Below are positions 53,945 through 63,389 of a DNA stretch of 64,000 nucleotides, piece after piece. The position numbers and the translations under genes were made by a program. Source of the stretch: Blastocatellia bacterium (GTDB taxonomy: Bacteria; Acidobacteriota; Blastocatellia; HR10); NCBI GenBank assembly GCA_025055075.1, contig JANWYV010000014.1, forward strand, positions 23,545-87,544. Reading direction: 5' to 3'. Position 1 is the stretch's first letter; the number at the start of each line of letters is the position of its first letter. A model generated the notes under the pieces. It searched no databases. It worked only from the letters and a program-made list of their open reading frames with translations, and was not told the origin of the DNA.

Positions 53945-54907
53945 TCATGCTCGTGCGGATGAAGTGAGGAGCTGGGCGAAATGCGTGGGCGCGATATTTC
54001 CCCCACTCACTAGCGCAATCGTCGGACCGCGCGCCGTCACCCGTCCTGAGCGAAGCGCAGCCACGCCCACAGCTCCTGAAGGTTCGACGACGAGCTTCTC
54101 TTGGCGAGCGAGCCAAGCGACGGCCTCCGCGACCTCTTCATCGGAGACCAGAACGACGTCGTCCACATAGCGTTGAATGAGTGAAAACATGAGGGTTCCA
54201 GGACGCGTGGCCGTCAATGCGTCGCAGATCGTTCGCGTCTCCGGAATGGTGACGATCGTCCCCGCTTTGAAGGAGAGGTAGGTGGCATTGGCTCCTTCCG
54301 GTTGAACGCCGATGATCGAGGCGCGCGGATTGCATTCTTTCAAAGCGAGGGCGACGCCCGCGATCAATCCTCCAGTGCTGATGGGCACCAGGACCGTCGG
54401 CGCTTCAGGAAGCTGCTCGAGGATCTCCAATCCGATCGTCCCGTGTCCGATGACGACGTTGGGATCTTCCATGTGATTGATCGCGAGGAGTCCGCGTTCG
54501 ACTTCCAATTGTCGCAACGTCTCGAAGCGCGCTTCGAAGCGATCTTCGCACCAGACGATCTCTCCGCCGAAACGGGCGACTTGTTCGGCCTTGAAGGGCG
54601 ATGTCCGGCGCATCATCACCAAGACCGTGGGAACGCCGAGCCAGCGGCCCATGTAGGCGAAAGCCGTGGCGAAATTCCCCGAGGAGGTGAGGGCCACACC
54701 GCGCCGTTTCGCTTCCTTGCCCAAGTGGTAGAGTATGGTGAACGCGGCGCGCGCCTTGTAGCTCCCCGTGATCTGCAGGTTCTCGCATTTCAGCCAAATG
54801 GGAGAGCCGAGCGCCGCCGAGAGGTCCTCGCTCCGCAGAAGCGGCGTCCTCCGAATGATCGGCGGAAATGCCGCGCGCGCCCGTTTGATGTCCGCCACAG
54901 TGATCAT
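53945..54907 (-). CDS. PLP-dependent ammonia-lyase (threonine dehydratase family)
   Basis: A fold-type II pyridoxal-phosphate enzyme. The PLP lysine sits in LQITGSYKARAAFTIL near residue 51, the phosphate loop in SSGNFATAFAY near 77, and later ISTGGLIAGVALAL near 175 and SGGNIAP near 305. The family normally has SFKxRGA and SSGNHAQG; this protein has SYKARAA and GNF, so substrate preference may differ from threonine dehydratase or serine racemase. Length (320 aa) fits the catalytic domain without a regulatory ACT domain. The ATG at 54907 has AAGGAGGT upstream. Confidence 0.82.
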   Translation of the reverse strand: MITVADIKRARAAFPPIIRRTPLLRSEDLSAALGSPIWLKCENLQITGSYKARAAFTILYHLGKEAKRRGVALTSSGNFATAFAYMGRWLGVPTVLVMMRRTSPFKAEQVARFGGEIVWCEDRFEARFETLRQLEVERGLLAINHMEDPNVVIGHGTIGLEILEQLPEAPTVLVPISTGGLIAGVALALKECNPRASIIGVQPEGANATYLSFKAGTIVTIPETRTICDALTATRPGTLMFSLIQRYVDDVVLVSDEEVAEAVAWLARQEKLVVEPSGAVGVAALRSGRVTARGPTIALVSGGNIAPTHFAQLLTSSARA

Positions 54908-54935
54908 AACCTTACCTCCTTGCTGGTGAAGCCAC

Positions 54936-54941
54936 ATTATA
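54936..54941 (-). promoter_or_regulatory. TATAAT -10 box of ammonia-lyase gene
   Basis: A perfect TATAAT on the minus strand lies about 30 bases upstream of the start codon. No good -35 is present 16-18 bases upstream. Confidence 0.42.
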
Positions 54942-54962
54942 GCACGAGGAGGTACGGGGAAC

Positions 54963-54991
54963 TTGCGGTCTTCGTCCGGCGTTATTATGCT
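54963..54991 (+). promoter_or_regulatory. possible promoter of M16 peptidase operon
   Basis: TTGCGG (54963-54968) and TATGCT (54986-54991) are 17 bases apart, on the opposite strand to the ammonia-lyase promoter, giving a divergent arrangement. Confidence 0.4.
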
Positions 54992-55108
54992 TGGTGAGCG
55001 TATGATGAGCGAAGAGGATCCGCGGAGTGAGAACCTCAGAGCCCTAGCGGTTTCATATGAGTGGGGCTCGCTCTCGACTCCGGGGAACGCCCGCTACGGA
55101 GGAGACCG

Positions 55109-56479
55109 ATGCCTATCCGAAAGAGCTTTCGCCTCATTCTCGTGATCCTCGGGCTCGCGGCCACGGTGGCGGCCCAAGGGCCGAAGCCGATCAAGGTTGA
55201 ATTCACGGACGTGCGTTTGGAAAACGGTCTGCGCGTGATTCTGGTCGAGGATCACGGCGCGCCAGTCGTCTCGCTCTGCGTCACCTACAATGTTGGGTCC
55301 CGGAATGAGCGCCCGGGACGCACGGGATTCGCCCACCTCTTCGAGCACATGATGTTCCAAGGATCGGAGAACGTCGGCAAGGGCGAGCATTTCCTTCTGA
55401 TCTTCAACAACGGGGGGACGATGAACGGGACGACTAATGAGGAGCGCACGAATTACTTTCAGACGGTGCCGGCCAATCAGCTCGATCTCGTGCTCTTTCT
55501 GGAAGCCGATCGCATGCGGAGTCTCGATGTCAGCCAACAAAATCTCGACAATCAACGACAAGTCGTGCAAGAGGAGCGACGGCTCGGCCTGGACAATCAA
55601 CCCTATGGGCGCAGTCGGGAGAAGTTGCAGGAGTTGCTCTACGACAACTTCGCCTACAAGCATTCGGTCATCGGTTCGATGGAAGACCTCAATGCGGCGA
55701 CTCTGGACGACGTGCGCGAGTTCTTCCGCATCTACTATGCGCCGAATAACGCCGTGCTGACGCTCGTGGGGGCTTTCCGAACGCAGGAAGCGCTGGCGAA
55801 AATTCGCAAGTACTTCGGGGGGATCCCTCGACAGCCCGATCCGCCGCCGGTCGATGTGACCGAGCCCGAGCAGACAGCCGAACGACGCGCCACGGTTGAG
55901 GATCCGCTGGCGCGACTGCCGCGCGTGGACATCGCGTTCAAGACCGTGCCCGGGAACACGCCGGACTTCTACGCCCTTCAAGTCCTGGCGAATGTCCTTC
56001 ACGGTGGACAAAGTTCGCGGCTCTATCAGAAGCTCGTGCGGGAGAAGGAGCTGGTGACGAGCATCAGTGGGTTCATGGACGAGAAGCGCGCGCCAGGGGG
56101 CTTCTACATCACGGCGACACTTCGGCCGGGGGCACGCATTGAGGAGGTCGAGGCCGTGATCGCCGAGGAGATCGAGCGAGTGCGGCGTGAACCCATCGCC
56201 GATTGGGAGTTGATGAAGGCGAAGAACACAGCACGTCGCGCGTTCATCAGCTCGATCGCCAGCTCTCTCTCTCGCGCCATCTTGCTTGGCCAATATGCCG
56301 TCTATTACGGCGATCCCAATGTGATCAACACCCGGCTGGAGCGGATCATGGCCGTGACGAAGGAAGACGTGCAGCGCGTGGCTGAGCGGTATTTACGTCC
56401 GACCAATCGCACGGTCGTCATCACGATCCCCAAGGCCGCGCTGCTGCCCACATCTGGCCAAGAGGAGGGGGGACGATGA
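55109..56479 (+). CDS. M16 zinc peptidase, catalytic subunit
   Basis: A periplasmic metallopeptidase of the pitrilysin clan. Signal peptide (1-22) precedes the inverted zinc motif HLFEH at residues 76-80; the third ligand E156 lies at the expected 76-residue distance. A second domain (FGGIPRQPDPPP... then RVDIAFKTVPGNTPDFYALQVL) completes the half-clam fold, length 456 aa. Its ATG overlaps nothing upstream and has GGAGGAGA before it. The next gene is the paired non-catalytic subunit. Confidence 0.9.
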   Translation: MPIRKSFRLILVILGLAATVAAQGPKPIKVEFTDVRLENGLRVILVEDHGAPVVSLCVTYNVGSRNERPGRTGFAHLFEHMMFQGSENVGKGEHFLLIFNNGGTMNGTTNEERTNYFQTVPANQLDLVLFLEADRMRSLDVSQQNLDNQRQVVQEERRLGLDNQPYGRSREKLQELLYDNFAYKHSVIGSMEDLNAATLDDVREFFRIYYAPNNAVLTLVGAFRTQEALAKIRKYFGGIPRQPDPPPVDVTEPEQTAERRATVEDPLARLPRVDIAFKTVPGNTPDFYALQVLANVLHGGQSSRLYQKLVREKELVTSISGFMDEKRAPGGFYITATLRPGARIEEVEAVIAEEIERVRREPIADWELMKAKNTARRAFISSIASSLSRAILLGQYAVYYGDPNVINTRLERIMAVTKEDVQRVAERYLRPTNRTVVITIPKAALLPTSGQEEGGR

Positions 56480-57969
56480 GAATCCGAATCACCGTTTCGT
56501 TCTGCGCGATGCTCGTGCTCTCGCTCTCGTGGGTGAGGGCACAAGGGCCGGGCGGGTCGCAAATGCCTGGTCCGACGGGCCAATCCCTCAAGGGAGCGGT
56601 CATCAAAGGCAAGGCGCCGGTCAATCGCGAGATTCTTCGCGTGCGGTTGCCGCGTCCGCAAGAAGCGCGGTTGAAGAACGGGCTCGAAGTCATCCTCCTC
56701 GAGGATCATCGTCTCCCGGTGTTCACGATGCAGATGGTGATTCGAAGTGGGGGACTGGCCGATCCTCCTGATCATCGCGGATTGGCGCAGTTCACGGCGG
56801 CCTTGTTGCGCGAAGGGACGAAGCGTCGCACGAGTCGAGAGATCGCCGAACAATTGGATACGCTCGGGATCACGTTCAGCGCCACGAGCGGTCTGTCATC
56901 GCTGACGAGTACGGTGAGCATATCGGGGCTGATCGAAAATCTGGAGGAGGCGCTCGATCTCTTCGCCGACATCATTCGCCATCCCACGTTCCCGCCCGAA
57001 GAAGTGGAGCGCTATAAGACGCGCACGCTCGCACAGCTTCAATTGCAGCGCTCCCTCCCGCAGTTCCTCGCCCAGGAGCGCTTCAATCGCGTGCTCTACG
57101 GGGAGCATCCAGCCGGATGGACGGTTCCTCCGGTGGAATCGGTTCGTCGGCTCACGTCGGACGCGCTCGCTCGGTTCCATGCGACGCATTATCGCCCGAA
57201 CAATGCCTTCCTGGCCGTCGTCGGCGACATGACGCTTCGAGATCTTCTGCCGAAGATCGAGCGATTCTTCGGCGATTGGGAGCCCGCCGAGATCCCGCGC
57301 GTGGAGATCCCTTCCGTCGCGGTTCAATCTTCGCGAAAGATCCATCTCATCCACCGGCCGCAATCGCCGCAGACCGTCATCCAGTTGGGGGTGCTGGGGA
57401 TCACGCGGACGGATCCGGACTATTTCGCCGTGCTTCTCGCGAATCATATCCTGGGGGGTGGACCGACGGGACGCCTCTTCTTGAATCTCCGCGAGGACAA
57501 GGGCTACACCTATGGAGCCTATAGCTCGTTCACCAGCTCGAAATTCCGAGGCGTGTGGGGGGCAAGCGCGGCCGTTCGAACCGAAGTGACCGAGGGGGCG
57601 ATGCGGGAGTTCCTCTACGAATTGCAGCGTCTGCGCGATGAGCGCGTCTCGGACGAAGAGTTGGAGAATGCCAAGCGCGCGTTGGTGGGAAGCTTCGCTC
57701 TCTCGCTCGAGCGCCCGCAGGAGCTGTTGCAGAACATCATCACGCAGAAGATCTACAATCTGCCGGCCGATTATTGGGACACCTATCCGCAGAAGGTCTT
57801 CGCCATCACCGCGCGCGATGTGCAGCGGGTCGCGCAGAAATATCTCGACCTCACGCAACTGCAGATCGTCGCCGTTGGGGATGCGCCGCGAATTCGCGAG
57901 GTCTTGACCAAGTTCGGACCGATCGAAGTCCTGGATGCCGAGGGTCGCCCGCTCTCGGCCCTTCAGTGA
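56476..57969 (+). CDS. M16 peptidase, non-catalytic partner subunit
   Basis: Same fold as the preceding gene but without the zinc motif: the HxxEH position reads GLAQFTAALL near residue 102. It retains the arginine/tyrosine pair that binds substrate C-termini in the inactive subunit (LREDKGYTYGAYSSF, R339 and Y344). The start overlaps the previous stop (ATGA). The two probably form a heterodimer as in other bacterial M16B pairs. Signal peptide residues 1-22. Confidence 0.88.
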   Translation: MRIRITVSFCAMLVLSLSWVRAQGPGGSQMPGPTGQSLKGAVIKGKAPVNREILRVRLPRPQEARLKNGLEVILLEDHRLPVFTMQMVIRSGGLADPPDHRGLAQFTAALLREGTKRRTSREIAEQLDTLGITFSATSGLSSLTSTVSISGLIENLEEALDLFADIIRHPTFPPEEVERYKTRTLAQLQLQRSLPQFLAQERFNRVLYGEHPAGWTVPPVESVRRLTSDALARFHATHYRPNNAFLAVVGDMTLRDLLPKIERFFGDWEPAEIPRVEIPSVAVQSSRKIHLIHRPQSPQTVIQLGVLGITRTDPDYFAVLLANHILGGGPTGRLFLNLREDKGYTYGAYSSFTSSKFRGVWGASAAVRTEVTEGAMREFLYELQRLRDERVSDEELENAKRALVGSFALSLERPQELLQNIITQKIYNLPADYWDTYPQKVFAITARDVQRVAQKYLDLTQLQIVAVGDAPRIREVLTKFGPIEVLDAEGRPLSALQ

Positions 57970-58111
57970 GCGGGTCGAAGTCTCGCGCACTGAGAACGCA
58001 TTTCGGAGAACGCTCGCGCGGCGAGGGGGAGGATCAGTATGTCTGACCTCTCTTCGCACGTTCAGCTCTGAACCAGCGGGACGCACGCTCTTCATCGAGA
58101 GGAGAGGAACA

Positions 58112-58606
58112 ATGGCGCGACGGCATGAGAGTTTGATCCCCCTCTCGCATGGGCACCATCACGGATTGGTGCTGAGCTGGCGCATCAAGCGCGCGCTGGC
58201 GCGTGAGTCGCTCGAAGAGGAAGCGCTGCGGCAATTGGCGCGCGCCGTCGTCTCCTTTTTCGAGAGCGACCTCGCGCCGCATTTCGCCGCCGAAGAGGAA
58301 GGGCTCTTCCCCATCATGGAGGCGAATCTCGGTCGCCTCGATCTCCTCATGGAGCTGAGAGAAGAGCACGAGCGCTTTCGCGCGTGGATCGAAGAGTTGC
58401 GCCGTTCGATAGACGCTTCCCCCTCGATGGAAACACTGCGCGCTTTTGGCGTCCTCCTGCACGATCACATTCGGAAGGAGGAGCGCGTCTTGTTTCCGAT
58501 CTTTGAAGAACGAATGCCGCCGGACGAAGCCCGACGGGCAGGATCGGTGATCGTCGAACGATTGACCTCACGTTCCCGGTGCGGAGTGCCGAAACGGGAC
58601 CTATGA
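58112..58606 (+). CDS. hemerythrin-like (HHE) protein
   Basis: A 164-aa four-helix protein with a predicted non-haem di-iron site. Histidine and glutamate ligands are seen in SHGHHHGLVL near residue 12, APHFAAEEEGLF near 55, LREEHERFRAW near 85 and LLHDHIRKEERVLFPIF near 119. It may bind oxygen, nitric oxide or peroxide. GAGAGGAGAGG precedes the ATG. Ends convergent with the S9 peptidase gene. Confidence 0.85.
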   Translation: MARRHESLIPLSHGHHHGLVLSWRIKRALARESLEEEALRQLARAVVSFFESDLAPHFAAEEEGLFPIMEANLGRLDLLMELREEHERFRAWIEELRRSIDASPSMETLRAFGVLLHDHIRKEERVLFPIFEERMPPDEARRAGSVIVERLTSRSRCGVPKRDL

Positions 58607-58632
58607 GGGAGGGCGACCTCCAAAGCCCGGGG

Positions 58633-60846
58633 TCACGACCCCTCTGGCCGTCCGGATCCTTTCACGTCCTCCTCCCGCAGCGTGTCCAGCAAGACCTTCC
58701 AGTCGAGCCACGGCTCCTTCCCTTTGAGCCACTTCTCGAACCATTGGAACTCGGCGACCATCTTCACGAGTTGATACCGAGGATTCGTCAATCCGTGCGG
58801 CATGTTCGGGTAGATGATGAACTCGGTCGGCACGCCGAGCTTCTTCAAGGCCATGTGTAGCTCTTCGCTCTGAGGGCGTGGCACGCGCTGATCCGCTTCG
58901 CCCACGTGGATGAGCGTCGGCGTCTTCGCGCGCGTGATATATCGAATGGGCGAGACCGCGACATAGTGATCCCAATTCTCGTACGGCCGTCCTTTGAAAT
59001 AGAATTCGCGGGGGACTTGTACGTCCGTCTGCGCATACAGGGAGATCCAGTTCACGGCTCCAGCTCCGGTCGAGATCGCCTTGAAGCGATCCGTCTGCAC
59101 AAGCGTCCAATTCGAGAAGTGGCCGCCGGCGCTCCATCCCATCATGCCGAGTTTCTCCGGATCGGCGATGCCCCGCGCGATTAACTCATCTACCCCGGTC
59201 ATGATGTCTTCGTAGCCCTGCCGGAAGTAATCGCCCGCGATCTGCATCTTGAATCGCTCGCCGTAGTTGGACGAGCCGCGATAGTTGGGTTGAAAGACGG
59301 CATAGCCGTTCGCGGCGAAAACGTGCACATATGTACCGTAGCTTCCCGAAAAGGAATTCATGTACGCCGCGGCCGGGCCACCGTGCAATTGAACGATGAG
59401 CGGATATCGTCGTCCCGGCTCATAGCCGACCGGTTTGACGAGGATGCCTTCGACCATCTGCCCGTCGGTGCTCTTCCAGCGGACGGTCTCGTATTCGCCG
59501 AGCGCGATCTCCTCGATCTGCGGATTCGCTCGTGTCAAGCGCGTCCAATGCGATCGTTGGCCGACTTTCTCCAGCGTCGTGAGGTAAAAATCGGGCGGAT
59601 TCTTCGGATCGGTGAACGTCAAAAGGAGCCATCCCGTGTCCTCGTCGAATGTCGCGGACAGGACGCCGATCTCATGCGTGAGTTGCGTGACGCGCCCTGT
59701 CTCCACAGAGATGGCGAAGAGATGCGCGTTGACTCCCACGCCTTCGGTGAAATAGATCGTCTTCCCGTCCTTGCTCCAGAAGCCGATGGAGACGTCGCCG
59801 TCGAACGTCGTCTCCAGCTCGCGCACCGATCCCCCGCGCGTCGGCGCCAGATAGATGCGTAGATTGCGCATGTAGGTGAAGTCATCGGGGGCCGTGAAGG
59901 CCAACCATGCGCCGTCCGGCGAGAAGCTCATCGTTCCCTCGCTCACCGCGTTGTGCGTGAGCCGTTCGACGGTGCCGGTCGCGAGATCCAGCCGATAAAC
60001 CTCGGCCTCTTCGCCCGTTGCGTAGCGAAAGGTCGAAGCTCCGCGAAAAGCGATGAGGCGATGATCCTTGGAGATTACGAACGCGGCGACGCTGTACTCC
60101 GATCCCGAAGTCCATCGCTTCACAGCTTTGGTCCCCACGTCCACGGCCCAGAGATGCGCGGGCGGCCTCGGCTGGTCCACGAGGCGCACATCGAATTTCT
60201 TCTCTCGCCGTTCCCGATCGAGTTTGTCCACGAAGTCGGGAGAGGTGAAATAAATTCGCTGACTATCCGGACTCCACTCCCATCGAAGGACGCCCGTCTC
60301 GTGTGTGGTCAGAGGGACGGGCTTCTCCGCATCGAAGCGAGCCGGCAGAAGCCACAACTGACGCTCTCCCTCCTTCCCGGCTGTGAAGGCGAGCCAACGG
60401 CCATCGCGACTGAAGGCGAAACGTTCGACTCCATCTTTATGGTCAGTCACGCGGCGCGCTTCCCCTCCATCCGGACGCATGAAGTAGATCTGCGGACTCC
60501 CTTCGCGATCCGAGAGGAAGGCGAAGAACGTCCCATCGCGCGACCACGCCGGGCTATGCTCTTCCTTATTCGGCGTGAACGTCATCTGGCGCGAGGGACC
60601 GCCAGAGGTCGAGACGAGGAAAAGATCGCGAAAGCGCTTCCCCTCCTTCCAATTGAGCGTCGTCAGGGTGTAGAGCAGCAATTTTCCATCTGGGGAGAGC
60701 GCCGGATCGCCGACCGTCCGTAGCTCCAAGACGTCCATGAACGTCATCCCTCGCTGCGGACGTTGCGCCGCAACGAAGCGCTCCGTCCCCACTAATGAGA
60801 CCGACCAGATAAAGATCCACGTGAGCATTCGAAGACATCGTCTCAT
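58633..60846 (-). CDS. S9 family prolyl-oligopeptidase-like peptidase
   Basis: A secreted serine peptidase of the DPP4/acylaminoacyl-peptidase type. Signal peptide (1-28); an N-terminal seven-bladed beta propeller (about 35-440) with repeated SPDG and SKDG turns; an alpha/beta hydrolase domain with catalytic S572 in GWSAGG, D652 in VGEADQRVP and H684 in NMPHGLTNP. At 737 aa it is full length. AGGAGGGAAG precedes the ATG. Likely digests peptides in the periplasm or outside. Confidence 0.92.
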   Translation of the reverse strand: MRRCLRMLTWIFIWSVSLVGTERFVAAQRPQRGMTFMDVLELRTVGDPALSPDGKLLLYTLTTLNWKEGKRFRDLFLVSTSGGPSRQMTFTPNKEEHSPAWSRDGTFFAFLSDREGSPQIYFMRPDGGEARRVTDHKDGVERFAFSRDGRWLAFTAGKEGERQLWLLPARFDAEKPVPLTTHETGVLRWEWSPDSQRIYFTSPDFVDKLDRERREKKFDVRLVDQPRPPAHLWAVDVGTKAVKRWTSGSEYSVAAFVISKDHRLIAFRGASTFRYATGEEAEVYRLDLATGTVERLTHNAVSEGTMSFSPDGAWLAFTAPDDFTYMRNLRIYLAPTRGGSVRELETTFDGDVSIGFWSKDGKTIYFTEGVGVNAHLFAISVETGRVTQLTHEIGVLSATFDEDTGWLLLTFTDPKNPPDFYLTTLEKVGQRSHWTRLTRANPQIEEIALGEYETVRWKSTDGQMVEGILVKPVGYEPGRRYPLIVQLHGGPAAAYMNSFSGSYGTYVHVFAANGYAVFQPNYRGSSNYGERFKMQIAGDYFRQGYEDIMTGVDELIARGIADPEKLGMMGWSAGGHFSNWTLVQTDRFKAISTGAGAVNWISLYAQTDVQVPREFYFKGRPYENWDHYVAVSPIRYITRAKTPTLIHVGEADQRVPRPQSEELHMALKKLGVPTEFIIYPNMPHGLTNPRYQLVKMVAEFQWFEKWLKGKEPWLDWKVLLDTLREEDVKGSGRPEGS

Positions 60847-60914
60847 ACCGCTTCCCTCCTTTCGGAATCAGCTTCCTTTGCCCTTCGCGAAACGATAGAG
60901 CATTGGAATGCCTC

Positions 60915-60943
60915 TTGACAAGACCAATTTGAGCCCGAATAAT
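60915..60943 (+). promoter_or_regulatory. sigma70-type promoter
   Basis: Perfect TTGACA (60915-60920) and AATAAT (60938-60943) with 17-base spacing, 50 bases upstream of the Yip1 gene; among the best promoter matches here. Confidence 0.6.
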
Positions 60944-60992
60944 ACGGGCGCTACGCTGGGCGAAGATCTCAAAACCAAGTGCGCAGGAGGAG

Positions 60993-61832
60993 ATGGTGAG
61001 CGACCATCTCAACGAGGGAAGAGTAACGAAGCCGCCAGAGGGTGAAGCCCAGGCGCAGGTCGAACCCGTCAGGGCATGGGGAGTCTGGGAGCGCGTCATT
61101 GGGATGTTCGTGCGGCCTCGAGCGACCTTTCAGACGCTTAAGGCCCATCCGACATGGCTCGTTGCGCTTTTCCTCTTGGCCGGGTCCACGATGGTGCTCC
61201 AGCTGGTCTACATCACGCGCGTTCCATACGCGATGCGGTGGGAAGCTAACTTGGAGAAGACCATCAAGATCAACAGGAAATTAGGCATGGACCCGCAAGA
61301 GGAGCAATACCTTCGCCAGGAATATGCCCGGCAAGCCCAGCGCGGAGAGACGTCACTGCAGAAGCTGTGGCAGGGAGTGGTCATTCCTTTAATCAACTGG
61401 TTGATGATAGTTGTTGTCGGCGCTGCGTTATACCAAGTCGGTGCGCTGTTGGCTAGAGACCGCTTATTGTTCAAGCGCGCTTTAGCCGTGCGGGCATATG
61501 CCGAGATGCCGCCGACGATCGTGCTATCCCTGTTTCTCATCATCCAGATGGTCTTGAGCGCGCCTGAAGAGGTTGTGGACTATAAGGGCCTCGTGCGTGG
61601 CAACTTAGGCATCCTGATCGAAAATCCAGACGCTCATGTTGTGCTGACCACGATCGCGAACCATCTCGATCTCTTCCAATTCTGGTCCGTGGGGCTGGCG
61701 GCTCTTGGGCTTTCGGTCATGTTGGAGAAGGCGAAGCGGTGGGTAGCTGTAGGTATTGCGGGGGGCGTTTGGCTGCTGGGAGTGCTGGTGAAGATCGCCA
61801 TCAATAGCGCAGCAGGCGTTGTGATCGTCTAA
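60993..61832 (+). CDS. Yip1-domain membrane protein
   Basis: A 279-aa integral membrane protein. A hydrophilic start with ERVIGMFVRPRATFQTLKAHPTW, the signature of bacterial Yip1 proteins, precedes five or six hydrophobic helices. Function unknown; the family is often near secretion or envelope genes. ATG preceded by CAGGAGGAG. The codon usage is more AT-rich than in neighbours (TTA codons are frequent), hinting at acquisition from elsewhere. Confidence 0.78.
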   Translation: MVSDHLNEGRVTKPPEGEAQAQVEPVRAWGVWERVIGMFVRPRATFQTLKAHPTWLVALFLLAGSTMVLQLVYITRVPYAMRWEANLEKTIKINRKLGMDPQEEQYLRQEYARQAQRGETSLQKLWQGVVIPLINWLMIVVVGAALYQVGALLARDRLLFKRALAVRAYAEMPPTIVLSLFLIIQMVLSAPEEVVDYKGLVRGNLGILIENPDAHVVLTTIANHLDLFQFWSVGLAALGLSVMLEKAKRWVAVGIAGGVWLLGVLVKIAINSAAGVVIV

Positions 61833-61844
61833 GAGTGAGGGGCG

Positions 61845-63389
61845 TCACGGGTGCTGGCGCACTTTGTAGACGCTCACCTGGGGATCGTCGTAGACGCGCT
61901 CGAAGACGTCCTGACGGCGTTGCAGAGTCGCAAGCAGACGGGGCGTCTCCCGCTTCACCACCAGCACATACGCGGCCCGGAAGTCCCGCACGATCGCCTC
62001 TACCACCGAGCGATCTTGTTCCTCCAGAGACATCGGAGGACAATGCTCCATCCGGCATGTCCCCTCGTGCTCGCTCTGGATGTGCCGATATGTCCAATAC
62101 AACCCTCGATCGTAGTGATAGAGATAGGCGACATCTAACCCGACAATGTAGTGGTTCCGCTGGTTCCAAAAGAAGAGGTGAGCGAATTGATCCCACCGGG
62201 CATGGAAGACGATGGCTCCGGGTTGGCTGTGCTCGGCCAGCCACAGCATCGCCCCTTTGAAGGTCTGGATGGATTGGTTCCCAGCGCGAAGCCAGAGAAT
62301 GGTCGCGCCCAGGTTAATCATGACAGGAATGGAGGCCAGGATGAGCAGCCCCATCCACTGCTGCCAGTTGGCGACGATCTTCCTGTACCAGCGCAGCGTT
62401 TCCTCTCGAAGGGTGACGGCAGCCGACAGGGCGGCCAACGGCGCCCAGTATTCGATGAATCGCCCGTGCCGCAAGGTCATGGCGCACAACAGCACGCTGA
62501 TGAGGACCAGAAACGCCTCTTGTCCCCTCCACCGCCGACGCCGCAGCCAAAGCCCAATCCCAATCAGCCACGGCACAGCCAGAAGTAGAGACCCCAGTAG
62601 TAACCATATGGGAGAAAGACCATGCCATTCATGCAATGGGCCAAATATGGTGGAAGACGGGCGCTGTGTAACCTGGAAGGCGCGGATAAACAGGATCAGG
62701 GCCGTGGGGAAGTGGGGATGCAGGAGCAGGCCCAGGGCGATGCCAGCCAGGGTGTAAGTGATCGGTTGCCAGGGAAACCCCGACTCGGCTTCGTCCCGCT
62801 CCCACCGAAAGGGCCACTGCCGAACCTCCAAATATCGCACGACCGTGAATGCCCCAATCACGACCAGAAGCAAAAGGACCGCCGCTCCGTAGGACAGGGT
62901 GAAGAGGGCGGCAGCCAGTAGAAGGACCTTCCACCGCTTCTCCCACATCGCCCACAGAGCCAGCAACAGCAGCGTCAGCGCCAGCGCATTCACTTTCATC
63001 AGGTTGTATCGCAGCAGCCCGCTGGCAGAGAAGGCGAAGGCGGCGAAGGTCCAAAACGCCGGAAGGGGGACTTGCAAGTATCGCAGCACCCCGAACAGGG
63101 TCGTGGCGGCGATGGCGCTGAAGAGAGCCGTGGCGACCTTGGCTCCGGCGATGCGATCTACCTTCACAAAGGGCCATAGCAGCAGATGGTAAAGCCAGTG
63201 CAGGTCGGCAAATTCATCGCGCCAGGTGGTGGCCGAAAGCCAGGGGAAGCGCGTGTCCAGACGATGGGCCGGAAACTCGGCCAACACGATGTGGTAGTAA
63301 GCGTCCGGATCAGCGAAGTCCGGGGAGGCGAATTGCAGACCGAGGAAACTCGCCCAAGCCAACAGAAAGACGATGCCCAGCGATCGCAT
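61845..63389 (-). CDS. GT-C-like integral membrane protein
   Basis: A 514-aa protein with about 11 hydrophobic helices and a soluble C-terminal domain (about 395-514). The first loop carries an acidic motif DPDAYYHI at residues 27-34, similar to the acidic motifs of GT-C glycosyltransferases such as STT3/PMT, which use lipid-linked sugars. The start at 63389 is supported by AAGGGGGG upstream; an earlier ATG at 63407 is possible. The donor and acceptor cannot be deduced. It converges with the Yip1 gene. Confidence 0.7.
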   Translation of the reverse strand: MRSLGIVFLLAWASFLGLQFASPDFADPDAYYHIVLAEFPAHRLDTRFPWLSATTWRDEFADLHWLYHLLLWPFVKVDRIAGAKVATALFSAIAATTLFGVLRYLQVPLPAFWTFAAFAFSASGLLRYNLMKVNALALTLLLLALWAMWEKRWKVLLLAAALFTLSYGAAVLLLLVVIGAFTVVRYLEVRQWPFRWERDEAESGFPWQPITYTLAGIALGLLLHPHFPTALILFIRAFQVTQRPSSTIFGPLHEWHGLSPIWLLLGSLLLAVPWLIGIGLWLRRRRWRGQEAFLVLISVLLCAMTLRHGRFIEYWAPLAALSAAVTLREETLRWYRKIVANWQQWMGLLILASIPVMINLGATILWLRAGNQSIQTFKGAMLWLAEHSQPGAIVFHARWDQFAHLFFWNQRNHYIVGLDVAYLYHYDRGLYWTYRHIQSEHEGTCRMEHCPPMSLEEQDRSVVEAIVRDFRAAYVLVVKRETPRLLATLQRRQDVFERVYDDPQVSVYKVRQHP

